Shown: positions 34,260 to 46,810 of the stretch, piece by piece
Numbering within the stretch: the first letter of the stretch is position 1
Layout: every line of letters starts with the position of its first letter
Assembly (NCBI GenBank): GCA_965153455.1
Contig: OZ234500.1
Location: 14,445,579-14,509,578 of the forward strand
DNA: 64,000 bases
Direction: 5' to 3'
Source: Sphagnum compactum
Lineage: Eukaryota; Bryophyta; Sphagnopsida; Sphagnales
Position numbers and translations under genes: made by a program
Notes under the pieces: model-generated
The model's database searches: none
What the model was told of the DNA's origin: nothing
What the model saw: only the letters and a program-made list of their open reading frames with translations

Positions 34260-35330
34260 GTGGGACCAAGTGAACACATCATCATCATCAATTGTAATGA
34301 GCTTCTGGCTTATGTGGCAGCATGCCGTTACCCCAGTTATATCACATACCATGCTGTATTTTTGAAATTTTCATACCTCCCCAACAATGTTACACACGTT
34401 CCTGGTTGCTGGTTGGCTGCACCTGTGACTCATCCTCTCACGTGTCTTGTAACCTCGATGCTCAGCACTCCCAGACAATCAACTTTAAAGCCCTGTGAAT
34501 AGTTTCCGCATTCACACAGCTAGACTATTCGTTGCAACCGGTGCGATCTCCCCAGTCTTGTTGCCTCTCACTGGTCACCCAGTACATTCCTGCCATCTCC
34601 CCCTGATAGGCAGAGCCAACAAATTGTGTCACGGGTGGGACAAAGTGAACTTTTTGGTTTGTGCCAACCACAATTTGAGACATACAATGAACCTACTCCA
34701 GTGATATTTTCAACTACGCACTATATACCTCCACAGTCCCAGCTTGCATTGAACTCCAACTTAGGTAGCCTACAGTGCTTAAAATGCTTGTGGATTGTGG
34801 GTGAGAGGTAGGTCTGCTTCAAGAATTTGTCCTTTCAGAGCTTTTGGAATTGGATGGACTTTCACCTCGACCTCAGTAACGTCATCCACAGTCGCCATCC
34901 TGACGACATCAACTAGCAAGGTCAAGAGCAGAGATCTTGCAAGATTTTTTGCCAGGCTCGAGGAATGGGAATCCCCCGTTCTCGTCATTAAAGTCCTATT
35001 AAACTCCTTTATTCCGTTTATTCACATGGAGCAACGGCTGCAGGCAGCAGATTCGCAAGCAAAACTTATCAAGAGTGACATCTAAGGCAGCACCTTTTTT
35101 GTTTTTGTTTTTCTTTTGTGGGAAAATTTTCAAACCGGTGGCTACACACAGGACAAGAATTCAACCTGGCTGGCTAAGATCTCGAACTTTGTTTAATCAT
35201 CAAATGGGCAGTAGACGGAAGAACCGGCTACTGATCATAAACATTTGGTTCCACGCCACACTTTTCAATAGCTCACATGTTCAATCTACTTTATTAGTAC
35301 CCAGCTTTAATTGAAAATATGGCTAAATGT
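34260..35330. other. Higher-GC patch without a recognised gene
   Basis: Composition is less AT-rich than the flanks. The plus strand has frames of 80, 69, 61, 96 and 79 codons and the minus strand one of 69 codons (34988 down to 34779, containing LLTLLVDVVRMATVDDVTEVEVKVHP). None matches a family I know and no splice model is compelling. It could be an old retrocopy or a diverged exon. Confidence 0.3.
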
Positions 35331-36039
35331 GCTAAAAGTTTACAAACTGTTACAACATTCATGCTAATAGGTAGAGTGGAATTTGCTTAAATGAATGTTT
35401 TCTCTGATTTGCCCTTGTTGTTAATGTATGTCACATAGGACCATAACACCTATTCAAATATTTGAAAAATACAATGAAAAAGGGTAAAAAGGAAAAGATG
35501 AGTCACATTGCATTCACACACCCATTCCTCAACATCGAAGCATCACTATCACACTCCTTGACAATGGTGCTAATGGGTGAGCCACGAGTGGTGAATGAAT
35601 GAACAAGTGAGTGAGTTCAAAAGAACACGAAAGAATCTTTGAAGCATATTTCATGCCACATCATCGAATATTTTTTTAATATTTTCATGTCATGTGGTTT
35701 CACTTTTTGTGATGTGGTAAAAATATTCCTTAGTGAAGCTCAGAATAATTTACCATATGGACAGAGGTTCGACGTGAAGACACAAACTACTCTAGCAATG
35801 GTTGTATTCAAATGGTGCTTTTAATTTGCAGCATTAATGTGAGAAGGTTTTGAAGAATGGAAATACTACATTGGGTTCAAGATTCCAGACAAATAATTTG
35901 ATCACAAATGCAGCAAAAAGGTTCACAATGTCACCAAATCCTATTGTAGAGCTTGAATGCACCACCTTTCAAACATTCACCACAACTAAAACAATTCAGC
36001 TCCTCCAAGAATGATAGAATTATAACATTTCAACTCCCA
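35331..36039. other. AT-rich intergenic DNA
   Basis: No gene or repeat is recognised. Confidence 0.5.
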
Positions 36040-36950
36040 AAATTGAAATTTCAATAATGAAATTTTTTATTTGAATTCAAAAATTGTTAATTGAATCTGG
36101 AAATTGATATTTGACTTCTGGAAATTTTATCACTTAAATTTAGAAACTGATATTTAAATTCTGGAAATTTGTTATTCAAATCTGAAAATTACTCCATATT
36201 TTGATTTTTTAAAATTCAAAAAAAATGAAACGGAAATATCAAGTTCAAATTTAAATAAAACTTCAAATTCAAATAAATTTTCTTAGAATTGTGATACAAA
36301 TTTTTGAATTAAATAAAGTTTTTGAATTCAACTGAAAATTCTCGGAATTGATATATCAATTTTCAGATTCAAATAAACATTTTCAGAAATCAAATATCAA
36401 TTTAGAAATTCAAATGATTTTTAAAAAATCCAAATATCATTTTTCGAAATTCAAATATCAATTTAGACATTGAAATATCATCTTTTGAGTATCAAAAAAA
36501 AAGATTTCAAATATGAATTTTGGAATTCAAATAATAAATTCTAGATTTGAAATATCAATTTTGAAATTCAAATAAGAATTTTTAGAAGTGAGATATCAAA
36601 TTTCATTATCAAATAACAATTTTTGGATTGAGATATCACTTTTTAGTTCGAAATAATAATTTTCAAAATTCAAATATCAAATTTCATATTCAAATAACAA
36701 TTTTTAAGATTGAAATATTAATTTCCAGATTCAAATAAGAATTTTTAAATATCAAATATCAAGTTTAATTTTCAAATAACAATTTTTAGAGTTGAAATAT
36801 CAATTTTCAGAAATTTAAATTTGTCAAATTTCATATTCAAATTACAATTTTCAGAATTGACATATTAATTTTTAGAACTTAAATGTCAAATTTCATCTTC
36901 AAACAATATTTCTTAGATTTTAGGTTTTTTTTATATTCAAATAACTAGTG
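36040..36950. repeat. Degenerate repeat of AAATTCAAATATCAATTTT-type words
   Basis: About 900 bp of imperfect copies of a phrase close to TTCAAATATCAATTTTCAGA, with variants AATAACAATTTTT and GAAATATCAA, spaced roughly every 20 to 40 bases. It ends just before the module copy at 37020. This fits an old tandem array or a low-complexity core of a transposable element. Confidence 0.7.
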
Positions 36951-37019
36951 ATACTTCAAATAATTGTTATGTGGAAAGGTTATGTGAGGTGGGAAGATTT
37001 GCATATATAATTTACAACA

Positions 37020-37260
37020 TGAAAAAAGAACAAAAGATATGGGATAAAGTTTTTAGTTGCAAATTAAAGTGTGACTAAATTGTGACAAAAAATTATCCAA
37101 TATCTTTTGTCCTCCATTTCAATTTTGTAAATTATATAATGAAATGCATTTGAAAGATTGAAAACACACATTTCGGATGAGCCTATCATAAAAGTTTTAC
37201 CCTAAAGTCTAAACCTAAAATATTTTTTATTACTTATTTACCTACTTCTGGGATTGCAAG
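37020..37260 (+). mobile_element. Repeat end module, copy B (partial)
   Basis: GAACAAAAGATATGGGATAA, then TTTTTAGTTGCAA, TTTTGTCCTCCATTTCA, TATATAATGAA, ACACATTTCGGATGA and ACCCTAAAGTCTAAACCTAAAA before a TTTACCTACTT end match the first third of the module at 52786-53060 and 27400-27190. After about 37260 the similarity stops, before any long CCTA array. Confidence 0.7.
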
Positions 37261-37976
37261 ATGAATTCCTACACACATGCATACCATTCTTGGTGTGTAG
37301 TCACCCATTTTTCCACCTTCTTTACATTGTTTGTTGAAGGGGCGTAATGAGGAGATGCATCAAGATAGGTGGGCACTCAACAAAATCAAGAAGCCAATTT
37401 TGAACAAGATGGGTGGAATGGTAGCAAATTCAAATGCATTTGATGTTCCAAGCTTACACAAGTATCAAGGTGAGTTTCACTTTGTCATCTTTGAAGCTTC
37501 TCGGTTCAAAGTTAGATGTACTTGAATTTTAAGTTTCAAATTAAAATTGTAGAGTTGAAGTGAAAGTTCAAAAATGGAACATATTTGCAAGGCTTCGGAA
37601 ATTATCCAGAGTTTTACAATTTCCAATTTCTTCCCAAATCTACATTCTAGTCCCTAAATTTGCCAATGTAATGTTTACAAGTTCAATAGTGGTCAAAGAT
37701 GAACATGGGATTACTTGTGGAGTCCGTTTAATTCCACAGTCTAAAATTATTTATTGTTTACTTGGGTTCCATGTTGCTACACATTACCAAAGATGATCAA
37801 TTGACACAAAAAAAAATTGATTTGGTGACGATTAAATTCCATTTGAATGAAAATATTGAATGACACTAAATGCAATTTTCAAATTGAATTGAAAAGAAAT
37901 AGGATGCAAATTGGTGCAAAGGTGTTAAAAATCTACTCATGACAATGGTGTTAGATAAACAAAACTTTGAAATGAC
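37261..37976. other. Intergenic DNA
   Basis: Two plus-strand frames of 64 and 78 codons are present without motifs. Nothing is supported. Confidence 0.45.
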
Positions 37977-38172
37977 ATACCTTACCCGAAGGTCAGTTTT
38001 TTTATTAAATAATCCTCAAAATAGTGAAATGGAAATTGTGAAAATATGAAGTTGACATGTTGAAAATCATCATAATTATCATAGGCTACATTCTGAATAG
38101 TTTCTCACAATATTATAGTAAACGATGGAAAATTATAAAATTTCAGTTTTTAAACGTGAAAACTAACCTAGG
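37977..38172 (-). repeat. Dispersed inverted repeat, right copy
   Basis: Reverse-complement partner of 31702-31955. It is shorter by about 60 bp, mainly lacking part of the outer half, and differs by scattered substitutions. Confidence 0.75.
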
Positions 38173-39400
38173 CTACAATAGATTCGAAAAAACACCTTTC
38201 CATTCCTCTTTACTTGAGAATTAGCTTAATAAACTCCAATTTGGAATTGCTGAAAGGTCAACTTATGGAACCTAAAATTGTCCTACCTAAATCAGTTTGG
38301 ATGAATCGTCATCATTCAATCAATAATCATATATGATGAGAAATACATAATTATTCTGATTAGTTTCATGGGTATCAGTCATTTATATTGCCATGATCCG
38401 GGGCCAAGTGAAAGGGCAAATGTCAGTTTCAAGGTGTGTCTAGTGCATATCTGAGTTGAAAGCACTAGGCAAACTGGGTTAACAGATGGATCATGCAAAC
38501 TGGCTGCAAGTATTTACCAACATCTGAATATGCTTGAAGAATCCAACCAAGCCCACAAGCAATCTGGTCTCTGACTGTTGTGAATCTGGTACACATGTGA
38601 AGAAGTCATTGCAGTTATAGCAGCTATCATAACAAGCAGAATACAAGAGAGTGACCTCTGTCACCTTGATGGACTTGGCTTGAAAAGCTGGAAGGCTTGA
38701 CTAAGTTGCATGCATGATTGAGTTGCCCAAGAAGACCAGGGCAAAGTTAACTAAGGAAATGAGGGGAGATCCTGTTCACATTTCAGTGATTTCAAGCTTT
38801 TCCTCAAGAATCAAGTTTGAATTTTCCTTCCCCTAGGGGTTTCCTGATCCTCTAATTCCCAAATAGTACTAAAGAGGGGAGAACAAACAATAGAGTTTCT
38901 TTGAGCACAAACACATCATCAATGCTTCATGTTGGTTGGTTCCAACAAACAGCTCAAGAGTCTCTTATCACATGATACACTAGGTCCTAAGCCTTGCATG
39001 ATTTTGCAAGATGCTGACAAATTGATGCTCCTGTACAAAGTTGACTTCTGTTTAATATCTGTACAAAATAAGTGCCCCATGTTCAGGAACATGTGCACAT
39101 CATTGTGATCTCTTTGTCATGCTTGCTGCACCCACCCCAAAACCAATTTAGCTAGCAGAATTTTACCACATACACAGGTTTCCAGGTCAACAGCATACCT
39201 GGGCATGATCCTTTCACTCTTTTGAGTGCCTGAACTTAGCTAAGTTGAGAATCTCAGCTAAGCATAGACCACTGCATTTTTTGCAGACCAAAAACTGGAA
39301 ATCCATCATAGCAGCTGTGCAGTTGTCAATGCACCCCATTTCACTGGAAATCACAACTTTGCACAATAAACAGCACATCAGCCACAAAGATATGAGAGCA
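38173..39400. other. Intergenic DNA and likely 3' UTR of the carboxylase gene
   Basis: The part nearest 39400 should be 3' untranslated sequence of the minus-strand gene. No other coding sequence is recognisable. Confidence 0.5.
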
Positions 39401-42400
39401 TCAGTTCGGTTCCAGAATACCAACCTCAATATGGCAAAGAATGGTGTTGTCTGAAACCTGTTGCCCCACCTCTATTTTGCACCCTTGAACCCACCCCTCT
39501 ACAGGAGCTTTCACCACATGCTGTTCCATAACACATCACAATTGCTGTCAGTCACCTTGGATTGCTCTGAAAATTTATGCTGCCACCTGCCTCCCATATT
39601 GATGACTCATGGATGTAATTTGACCAAATAAGCCAGCATACCTCCATCTTCATGGCCTCCAAGACTAAAATTGCATCCCCTTTCTTGACCTTTATCCCAT
39701 TGTCAGCAAACAGTTTGACTACCCGACCAGCCATAGGAGCAATGACAGCACCAGGTGTCTGAACTTGGTTCCTCTCATGCTGCCCTCCTGATGACCTGTG
39801 CTCTCCACTCAACTCATCACTTGTATCAAACTGGGGCATAGGTACTGTGAACTGGTGATGCCGCTCCCCTTCCCACAAATCAACATGACTCACACCTCCC
39901 TGTTGCCAATCCCATGAGCTTTAGTTATTAAAGCATGAGTAGATCCAAGTTCCATCAGTTTTTTTGGCTTCTGATGAACAAAAAAGCCTAAGTAAAACAC
40001 TGAAATGAAGGAATACCTGGTGAAACTGAACAAGGCTTAAAGATATGGACTTGTCGTTCACATGAAGTCTGTAGTCATGGCTGTCACTCTCCACCTGCTT
40101 TCCTGTAATACAGATCTTCTCCAACTTGTGCCCCTGCATTCATCAACTAATGGGTACTACAGAAACAGCAAAATTTCTGGCTCAAAATATGCATAAATCC
40201 AGGTTGACAAGCCTAAGATTTGAATGGAAACATTAGGTCAAGCATATGTAAACAGTGACCTGTGACATCACTACTGCCAACCCCAAACTTGAAAATCAAA
40301 ATAGGAAGTGGGAACTCATTTATGGTGGGGTCATACTGTCCAACCTAAACACCTAACATCCTGAGGTGATATCGTGAACTCTGAGACTCTAGTGATGGCC
40401 CAGATTGTTACTAGATCAATGAGAAAGGACAATAGCAAGCATGGGTCAGAACGACTGAGAAAACAAGCACCTCCACAGTGTAGTCTCCCAACTTGCCATG
40501 TGTGACCCTCAGAGCAAGAGGTACAAGAGGTACATCCCCTGCTTCTGGCTTCCAGTCAAAGTGCAATATGCGAGAATACTCATGATTGAGACGAAAGCCT
40601 AATTCAGAGTTCCAAATAAACCCTTTCCTGCCCACTTCCTTGCTTCCTACATCCAGAAACAACACCAGATCCAAGCTTATGTCAGTCATTGCTAGTCAGC
40701 AAAATGCAACCTTTAAACTAGTATCACCTTATCAACAACTTCCCACCACAAAGCTGCTTCGTTTCCAGTGAGTATTACACTAAAAAACTATGAACAAATG
40801 TCAAAAGACCACTGAGGAAACATCAAAAAAAGGGTGCCATCTACAGATTCTGTACTGTTAACTTTACTATCATACTTCCATGCATGGTCGTTCATGAACC
40901 AAAATTCTCTAAGGCGGTTTTAACCAATGAAAACCCACCAATCAAGGTCTCCACTGTCTTGAAGAAGCATGAGAACCCTCTGGCCCTTTGATTTGCTTTG
41001 GGCTCAGAGAAAGAAACTTTTTTAATAGAGGTGTGTACAGTTTCAGAAAGATCTGTTACTCAGAACTCATTTCCTTCAATAGCACAAGGTGAAGAGATGG
41101 AACATTACGTGAAGAAGAAGTGCTAATTGCCGCAGCAGCCAAAGCTGCACCAACTCTGGTTTCTTGGGGCACAGCGTCATCTTGCTTCACCAAAGGAACT
41201 GGAAGTAGATCTGGCTTGAAACGCTCAATGAAGTGTGTGTCCACATCACCAGCAGCAAAAGCATGATGGTTTGCTAGTGTCTTGAGGAACCCAATATTGG
41301 TGGGCAAACCTGAAATCTGATAGCCACCTTTCTATCAGAGCCTGCACAAACTATACTAAGACACATGACAACTGCAGATTTGTGCACTAAAACTAGCACC
41401 CAATCACATGTATATATCCCTGTATTCGAATGTCTTGCTAAGGGGATAGAGCACACACAAACCTGAAACTTGGTCAAACAATCATGAAGTTTGATCAGTG
41501 CTGCTGACCGATCCTGACCCCACACTACAAGCTTGGCAATCATGGGATCATAGAAGACACTCACAGCATCTCCCTTGCCTACTCCGCTTTCAACCCTGAC
41601 TGCAAAAATCCAAGAAGCTTTTCAAGCACATCCTGAAAAAAAGTGGGTCAAAGCCTCTATAGATACCTCACGTATGGTCCTGAAATATCAGCTTTTCAGA
41701 AACTCACCAGTGGATGAAATAGCAGGAGGGTGGTAGTGATGCAACAGCCCAGCAGCTGGCAAAAATCCCTTGGGTACATTCTCAGCATATATACGTGCTT
41801 CAAATGAATGCCCTGGTACAATGACAAAAAAAGTCAAGCATCGAAACACAGGGAGATTCACCATAAGAAACCTGAAGTGGTTCCATTTGCACAAATAAGC
41901 TATGATCTTCACTCAGCATGGCAGCTTTGTAGTAGAAAACATACACACCTGAAAGCTTGATCTGGTCTTGCTGAAGGGGAAGAACCTCCCCACTTGCAAC
42001 TCGGATTTGCCATTCTACTAAATCTTGCCCTGTCACCATTTCTGTGACAGGGTGTTCCACCTGCAGCTCAGAAACATGGAGTTCCTAAAGGTCCAAGTTT
42101 TATCCAACAAATTCAAGCAGACCAAATATTCAGTACGCAAGATCCTTAAAGAACAAATCCTTGAATCTGGTGAACATTCAAAGAGCATCAAAAACTCCAC
42201 AGGTGTAAATCAAACAAGGAGTGAGATTGCACAACAGCATGATGTAGAAGTTTTTTTTTTAAAATTATCAAGCAGGAACTTAGAGTGACCTGGAGCCGTG
42301 TGTTCATCTCCATGAAGTAGAAGTCACCAGAGAGTGTATCAACAATGAACTCCACCGTGCCTGCACTCTCATATCCCACTGCCTTTTTCCAGATGCCACC

Positions 42401-44522
42401 CCAGGCAGGAACCAATATAAGAAACTTCCAGGTTCTAGGCTGCCACTCCCATTTTGGCACCTGATTTGACTAAATGTGTGTTCCAATGAGACAGAGACAA
42501 GAAAATAGTGAGGGGATTGGAAACCTTAGCTGCATTGACAGCTGCCTGTCCTATACGTTGGCGAAACTCTGAGCTTATATGCGGCTGCACATATCCCACC
42601 ACTCCCTTCATTACCTCCCTGTAGTGTGCTTTCACAGTTGCTATCCAATTGAGTCACATGGAATCAAAACTTGTCTTTTCTAGAGTTCAGAAGCTTACTG
42701 CAGGGGCCTCCTCAATAATCTTTTGGTGCCGTCTTTGCACACTGCAGTCACGCTCATTCAAGTGGACTACGTTACCATGCTTGTCACCAAAAATCTGCAT
42801 ATTCCAAAACCCATCACCTTACTGCATCTGCTACCATCAACTAAGAGTTCACTGTTAGATTGTTACTTGATACAAGTGAGGTAAACATTTGTATGCCCCT
42901 TAAAGAAATTCAAGCTTCAAATAAAGGAATATCAGGTCAGTGTCACCTGCACTTCAATGTGGCGTGGCCGAGAAACATACTTCTCAATCAGCACACGGCT
43001 GTCACCAAATGCAGCTTGAGATTCCCGTTGTGCACTTGCCAGGCTTTCACTGAACTCTGATTCACTGTGCACAATCCTCATTCCCTGCAAAGAGATCAAA
43101 CTGGCACAGATTATCTCAACATGTCCCATAGGAAAAAGAGGCAGGAAATAGCTGAACTGAGCAGGCAACAGACCTTTCCACCTCCACCTTGAGTTGCTTT
43201 GATGAGCACAGGATAGCCAATGCGATTTGCCTCAGCTTGTAGTAACGTTACACTCTGATCTTCTCCATGATAGCCTGGCACCACAGGCACCCCTGCTGCA
43301 CTCATCATTGTCTTTGCCACACTGCATAACCATCATCAACCAAAAGACCTGTGTCACACAAAAAACTCCCACACCTAATCCTCACAGCAAATGGTGTTGC
43401 CTTGCTGCATTATGATACATCATCAGACTGCACTTGACATAGCCCTGTGGTCTTCGAGGTCTGCACCCCAACTGTATGAAGCAAAAGGTAGTTTGAGGAA
43501 GATGAATTGGGGGTGTGGGATGGCAATAGAATGGCTTGCACAAGCTTTCCAGATTTCCTCTAGAGCTCTTGCATCAATCAAATCTGGACAGTTCACCTAA
43601 GTTTACACCCCGGCAAAACTTAGGCCTTGTGTTCAGCTTTGGATTTGTCAAAGTGAGAAAACTGTGCAGGAACAAGATCTTTGATGCTTTTGAAAAGTGT
43701 CTGACTTTGGTCACACTCTGGTGACATGAATATGGAAGGCATCTGCGGCAATGGATTTGGCACTGCTATGTATCATTTGTTTCAAATTGATAAATACCCA
43801 AACATCAATTTTTTGTGAAGAATTCACCCAGAGAAAGTAGACAGAGTGAGGGAAAACCAAAGAAGATCAGGTTGTGAAGCCCCAAGTGCTTGTCACAGGC
43901 TGCTTCTTGGGTGGATGGAGTTTGTGAGGGCACCTTTTGTCACCCATGGCCCGGATGGCAGCTGAAGGTGGGCCCATGAAGATGATGCCCTTTTGCTTGC
44001 ACAGCTCTGCAAATTGTGAACTCTCAGACAAAAACCCATAGCCTGGATGGATTGCCTGCTCCATTTACAACACAGAAACATCATAACCAACACATCCTGA
44101 CCTGAGTCTGTAGCCTTGATGCATTCCAGCCTTCACAGATATTTAGGTCTGCAACTCCTTACCTGCACTTGGGTTTCAAGAGCTGCAGTGACAATAGCAG
44201 ATGCATTCAAGTAGCTTGCAGATGCAGGAGCAGGACCAATGTGTACAGCTTCATCTGCATCATGCACATGCTTTGCATGTCTGTCCGCATCACTGTACAC
44301 TGCCACAGTCTGCACCCCTAGCTTCTGTGCTGTTCTCATCACACGGCATGCAATCTCTCCCCTGTTGGCAATCAAGATCTTCTTGATGCCCACTCTCTTG
44401 ACTTTGTCCTCTTTGTGGATAGGTGGGACACTGGAGCTCAGAGCTCTGCAGATTTGGCTCCATTTCCAGTATGGCTTTGCCACCAGTACCACATACCTGT
44501 ATGCTGTGCTGCCACGTCCCAT
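39401..44522 (-). CDS. MCCA: 3-methylcrotonyl-CoA carboxylase, biotin-containing alpha subunit
   Basis: Biotin-dependent carboxylation of 3-methylcrotonyl-CoA in mitochondrial leucine breakdown. Fifteen exons, all GT-AG, join in frame: 44522-44163, 44055-43934, 43321-43174, 43084-42947, 42794-42699, 42584-42525, 42382-42290, 42060-41949, 41812-41708, 41599-41463, 41316-41109, 40646-40471, 40133-40017, 39899-39642, 39520-39401 (TGA). The product is 749 residues, close to known plant MCCA length. Residues 1-35 are basic and serine-rich, as in a mitochondrial presequence. The biotin carboxylase part starts at [10 protein letters not shown] (48). The ATP-grasp GGGGK is at 206-210 and [14 protein letters not shown] begins at 333. 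The biotinyl domain has EAMKME with the biotinylated lysine at 708. The [10 protein letters not shown] text in the linker favours MCC over acetyl- or propionyl-CoA carboxylase. The least certain junction is exon 11 to 12, where conservation is weak. Confidence 0.95.
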
Positions 44523-46251
44523 TATGCTCCCTATTCTTGGAGGTTTTGATTGTATCGCCCTGTGAACTGTCTGATTCTTCTGGTTTGTTTTTTCTGCACC
44601 AAAAGGCTCCACTGATGGATGAGCTTCCGACTTTTGCAAAACCAATGTGTGAGCTCCTCCTCCTGCTGCTGAACACAAATGGGTTTTGGCTGCAACACAG
44701 GATTTTAGGGCATTGTCCCAAATTGGACAAAGTAGCTAGCTAGCTGATGTGTTCTCTTCTTCACCCAAAGCTCCACTGACTATATGGGTACCTCAGATTA
44801 GGTCGAGCTTCAAAACCACTTCCGCATTGCAACCTTCTGATGCTGTCCAAACTAAAGTTTTTCCCCAAACCTCTGCAACCAGACACCCATGGTGTGATTT
44901 TCCCTGCTTGAATCCACTTCAGCTATTATGATCAATCCCAGGAGAAGAACTGGTTCTTTATAATCCAGTTCTTCACATACTCTTTTTGTAACCTGCTGCT
45001 GCTGCTATCTGCACTGCCATTTCCCAGAACCTTTGCAACAGAAGAAGAAAGGTAGAATCATGCCTACATGTTCTAACCCTTTCGATCGATCCTGGGACCC
45101 CAAAGCAAAGAAAGATGATGGGTCTTCAATGTGTTCTCCTCAGACTCATATACTTGGGTTTACTCACCAATTGCTCATGAATTCTGCAAAACCATTTGGA
45201 AATTTGATGGCTGAATTCCTCGGGAAGCGACAGTACACAATTTCTTCATGAGGAATATCCCTCCACCCAGCGCACATCAGAGAAAAATGAAGCAGACACG
45301 GAAGAATAGCAGCGAAATTGATGAAGAAAACCCACCAAGAGACAGAACTAAAATGTGTTGGAGGGCACCATCTGGTTCGATTGATGGGTCGCTCGTTCCT
45401 TACAGAAATCTTTTGTCAGCAGCAGCACGGCATGCACGCACGCACGCTGATTGCTTCTTATCCAATCTGACGAGGTTAGGCGGAGTACCTGGCAGGGTAC
45501 CTTCACAAGGGTTGAAAGAAAGATGGGGGAGCCCTTGCTTGAGATCCTTTTGTGTAGGGTAATGCCCTCGGCCACGGGCATTACTGGAATAAGGGCCCCT
45601 GTGAGGTAGAGCTGAGGTGAGCCCAAGAGCATAGAAATCAACAGTTGCTGTCCATTTTTCCCTTGTGATACCCAACGGGTATCCAAACAATTACTTGGAG
45701 CATTTCGTTTTCCAAAATACCCTGCAAGTTCTGTTGCTCTGCAATCATGCATGCACATACACTAAAAATCTGAGCAGAGGTTTTTACAAATTTTTGAGTT
45801 GAGATTTTTCTCTTTCTTTTCCCAATTTTGTGATGTAACCACATTGGTGATCATCCACAAGAGGAATTAGCCAGATTTGGCTACAGGTCAGAGAGGAAAG
45901 TAGAATCTTAAGAATCTGGTCATAGATTTTGGGGATGTGCTGAAACCTATTGTGTAAAACTTGTGATTTCACAAATTTTTCCTTGAAATCTGGCGACTTT
46001 GGTGGTTTGTTTTCACAAAATTCCTTTGCATGAGTTGCACTATATTTTCTTTTGTTGTCAAGTGACAAAAATTTGCCCCAAAACCAAAAATAAAAACACT
46101 GTAAATTGAGTTATACATCCCAAGGCTGTTAGGCTGAGTGGAAGGTACCAAAAACTTTAGCTATGTTCAAAGATAAAGGTACATCCTTCCTTGTGTGGAA
46201 AGGCATAACAATTTTTTATGGGGGAGGAGGATATGGCCCGACCTTATGTAT
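44523..46251. other. Upstream region of the carboxylase gene, no other gene recognised
   Basis: The minus-strand frame stays open upstream of the chosen ATG to about 44678 but lacks another ATG, so it is likely 5' UTR. A 136-codon minus frame and an overlapping 96-codon frame at 45.35-45.76 kb have no family match. The composition from 44.5 to 45.6 kb is balanced, as expected for a promoter region. Confidence 0.4.
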
Positions 46252-46330
46252 AGGGGAAGGCACTACTGTCAGTGCCTTCTGACCCATACACCAAGGGCTG
46301 AACCCAAGGTCCAGGTCAGTGCCTTCCCCT
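46252..46330. repeat. Perfect 13-bp inverted repeat (stem-loop)
   Basis: AGGGGAAGGCACT at 46252-46264 is the exact reverse complement of 46318-46330, with a 53-bp loop. Part of the stem, AGTGCCTTC, also occurs inside the loop near 46271. This may be a fragment of a small foldback element. Confidence 0.6.
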
Positions 46331-46539
46331 TAGTGACAACTAAAAACCACGGAGACGAGCCACTAAGAAGAGAAACCATCATGAAGAGAGATCCATGTCA
46401 GAAATGGAGTAACCAGAGTAGTTACGTAGGGAACTGGAACCCAATGATGGCTCGTTACCTAGTACCTAGTTCAATTCAGTGAAGAAGAACGCTGGCTGCC
46501 ATGGAGCGTTGGGAGCGGGGTCAGCTGAGATGAAGAAAA

Positions 46540-46810
46540 CCTGTGTCTTTACAACAACGTCAATCGATGTCCTTCTCGCTGCAGTTCTAGACTCCTGGTA
46601 CAGACAGCTCTAGAATCCTTGCAACAAGGAGATCGCAGCCAGAGCTTGGAAGAGTTTCTTCGATCAATTCCTGCCCACAATGCGGAGGCTGCTGCAAAAT
46701 GTGTACCGTCGCTAGTGTTCCAGCAGCTTTTCTCATCTGCACAACCAGGAGCAGATTCGAACCTGCGCTCTGTTGGTTCTAACCAGCATGCTCCAAGCTC
46801 CACATGAGTT
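46540..46810 (+). other. Coding-like segment of unknown identity
   Basis: After a plausible acceptor (CTCGCTGCAG near 46583) the plus strand is open to a TGA near 46807 and reads as a balanced, leucine- and alanine-rich peptide (contains ALESLQQGDRSQSLEEFLRS, then AEAAAKCVPSLVFQQLFSS). I recognise no family. It may be an orphan exon or a captured gene fragment; the antisense strand is also open, so chance is possible. Confidence 0.25.

Noticed and set aside
44523-44678. N-terminal extension of the carboxylase frame
   Set aside because: The frame is open upstream but begins with a non-ATG codon. The ATG at 44522 gives a good mitochondrial presequence and normal length.
45348-45758. 136-codon minus-strand frame upstream of the carboxylase gene
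   Set aside because: Two overlapping minus frames and a plus frame are all open here; none has a domain. I considered an organellar DNA insertion but recognised no organelle gene.
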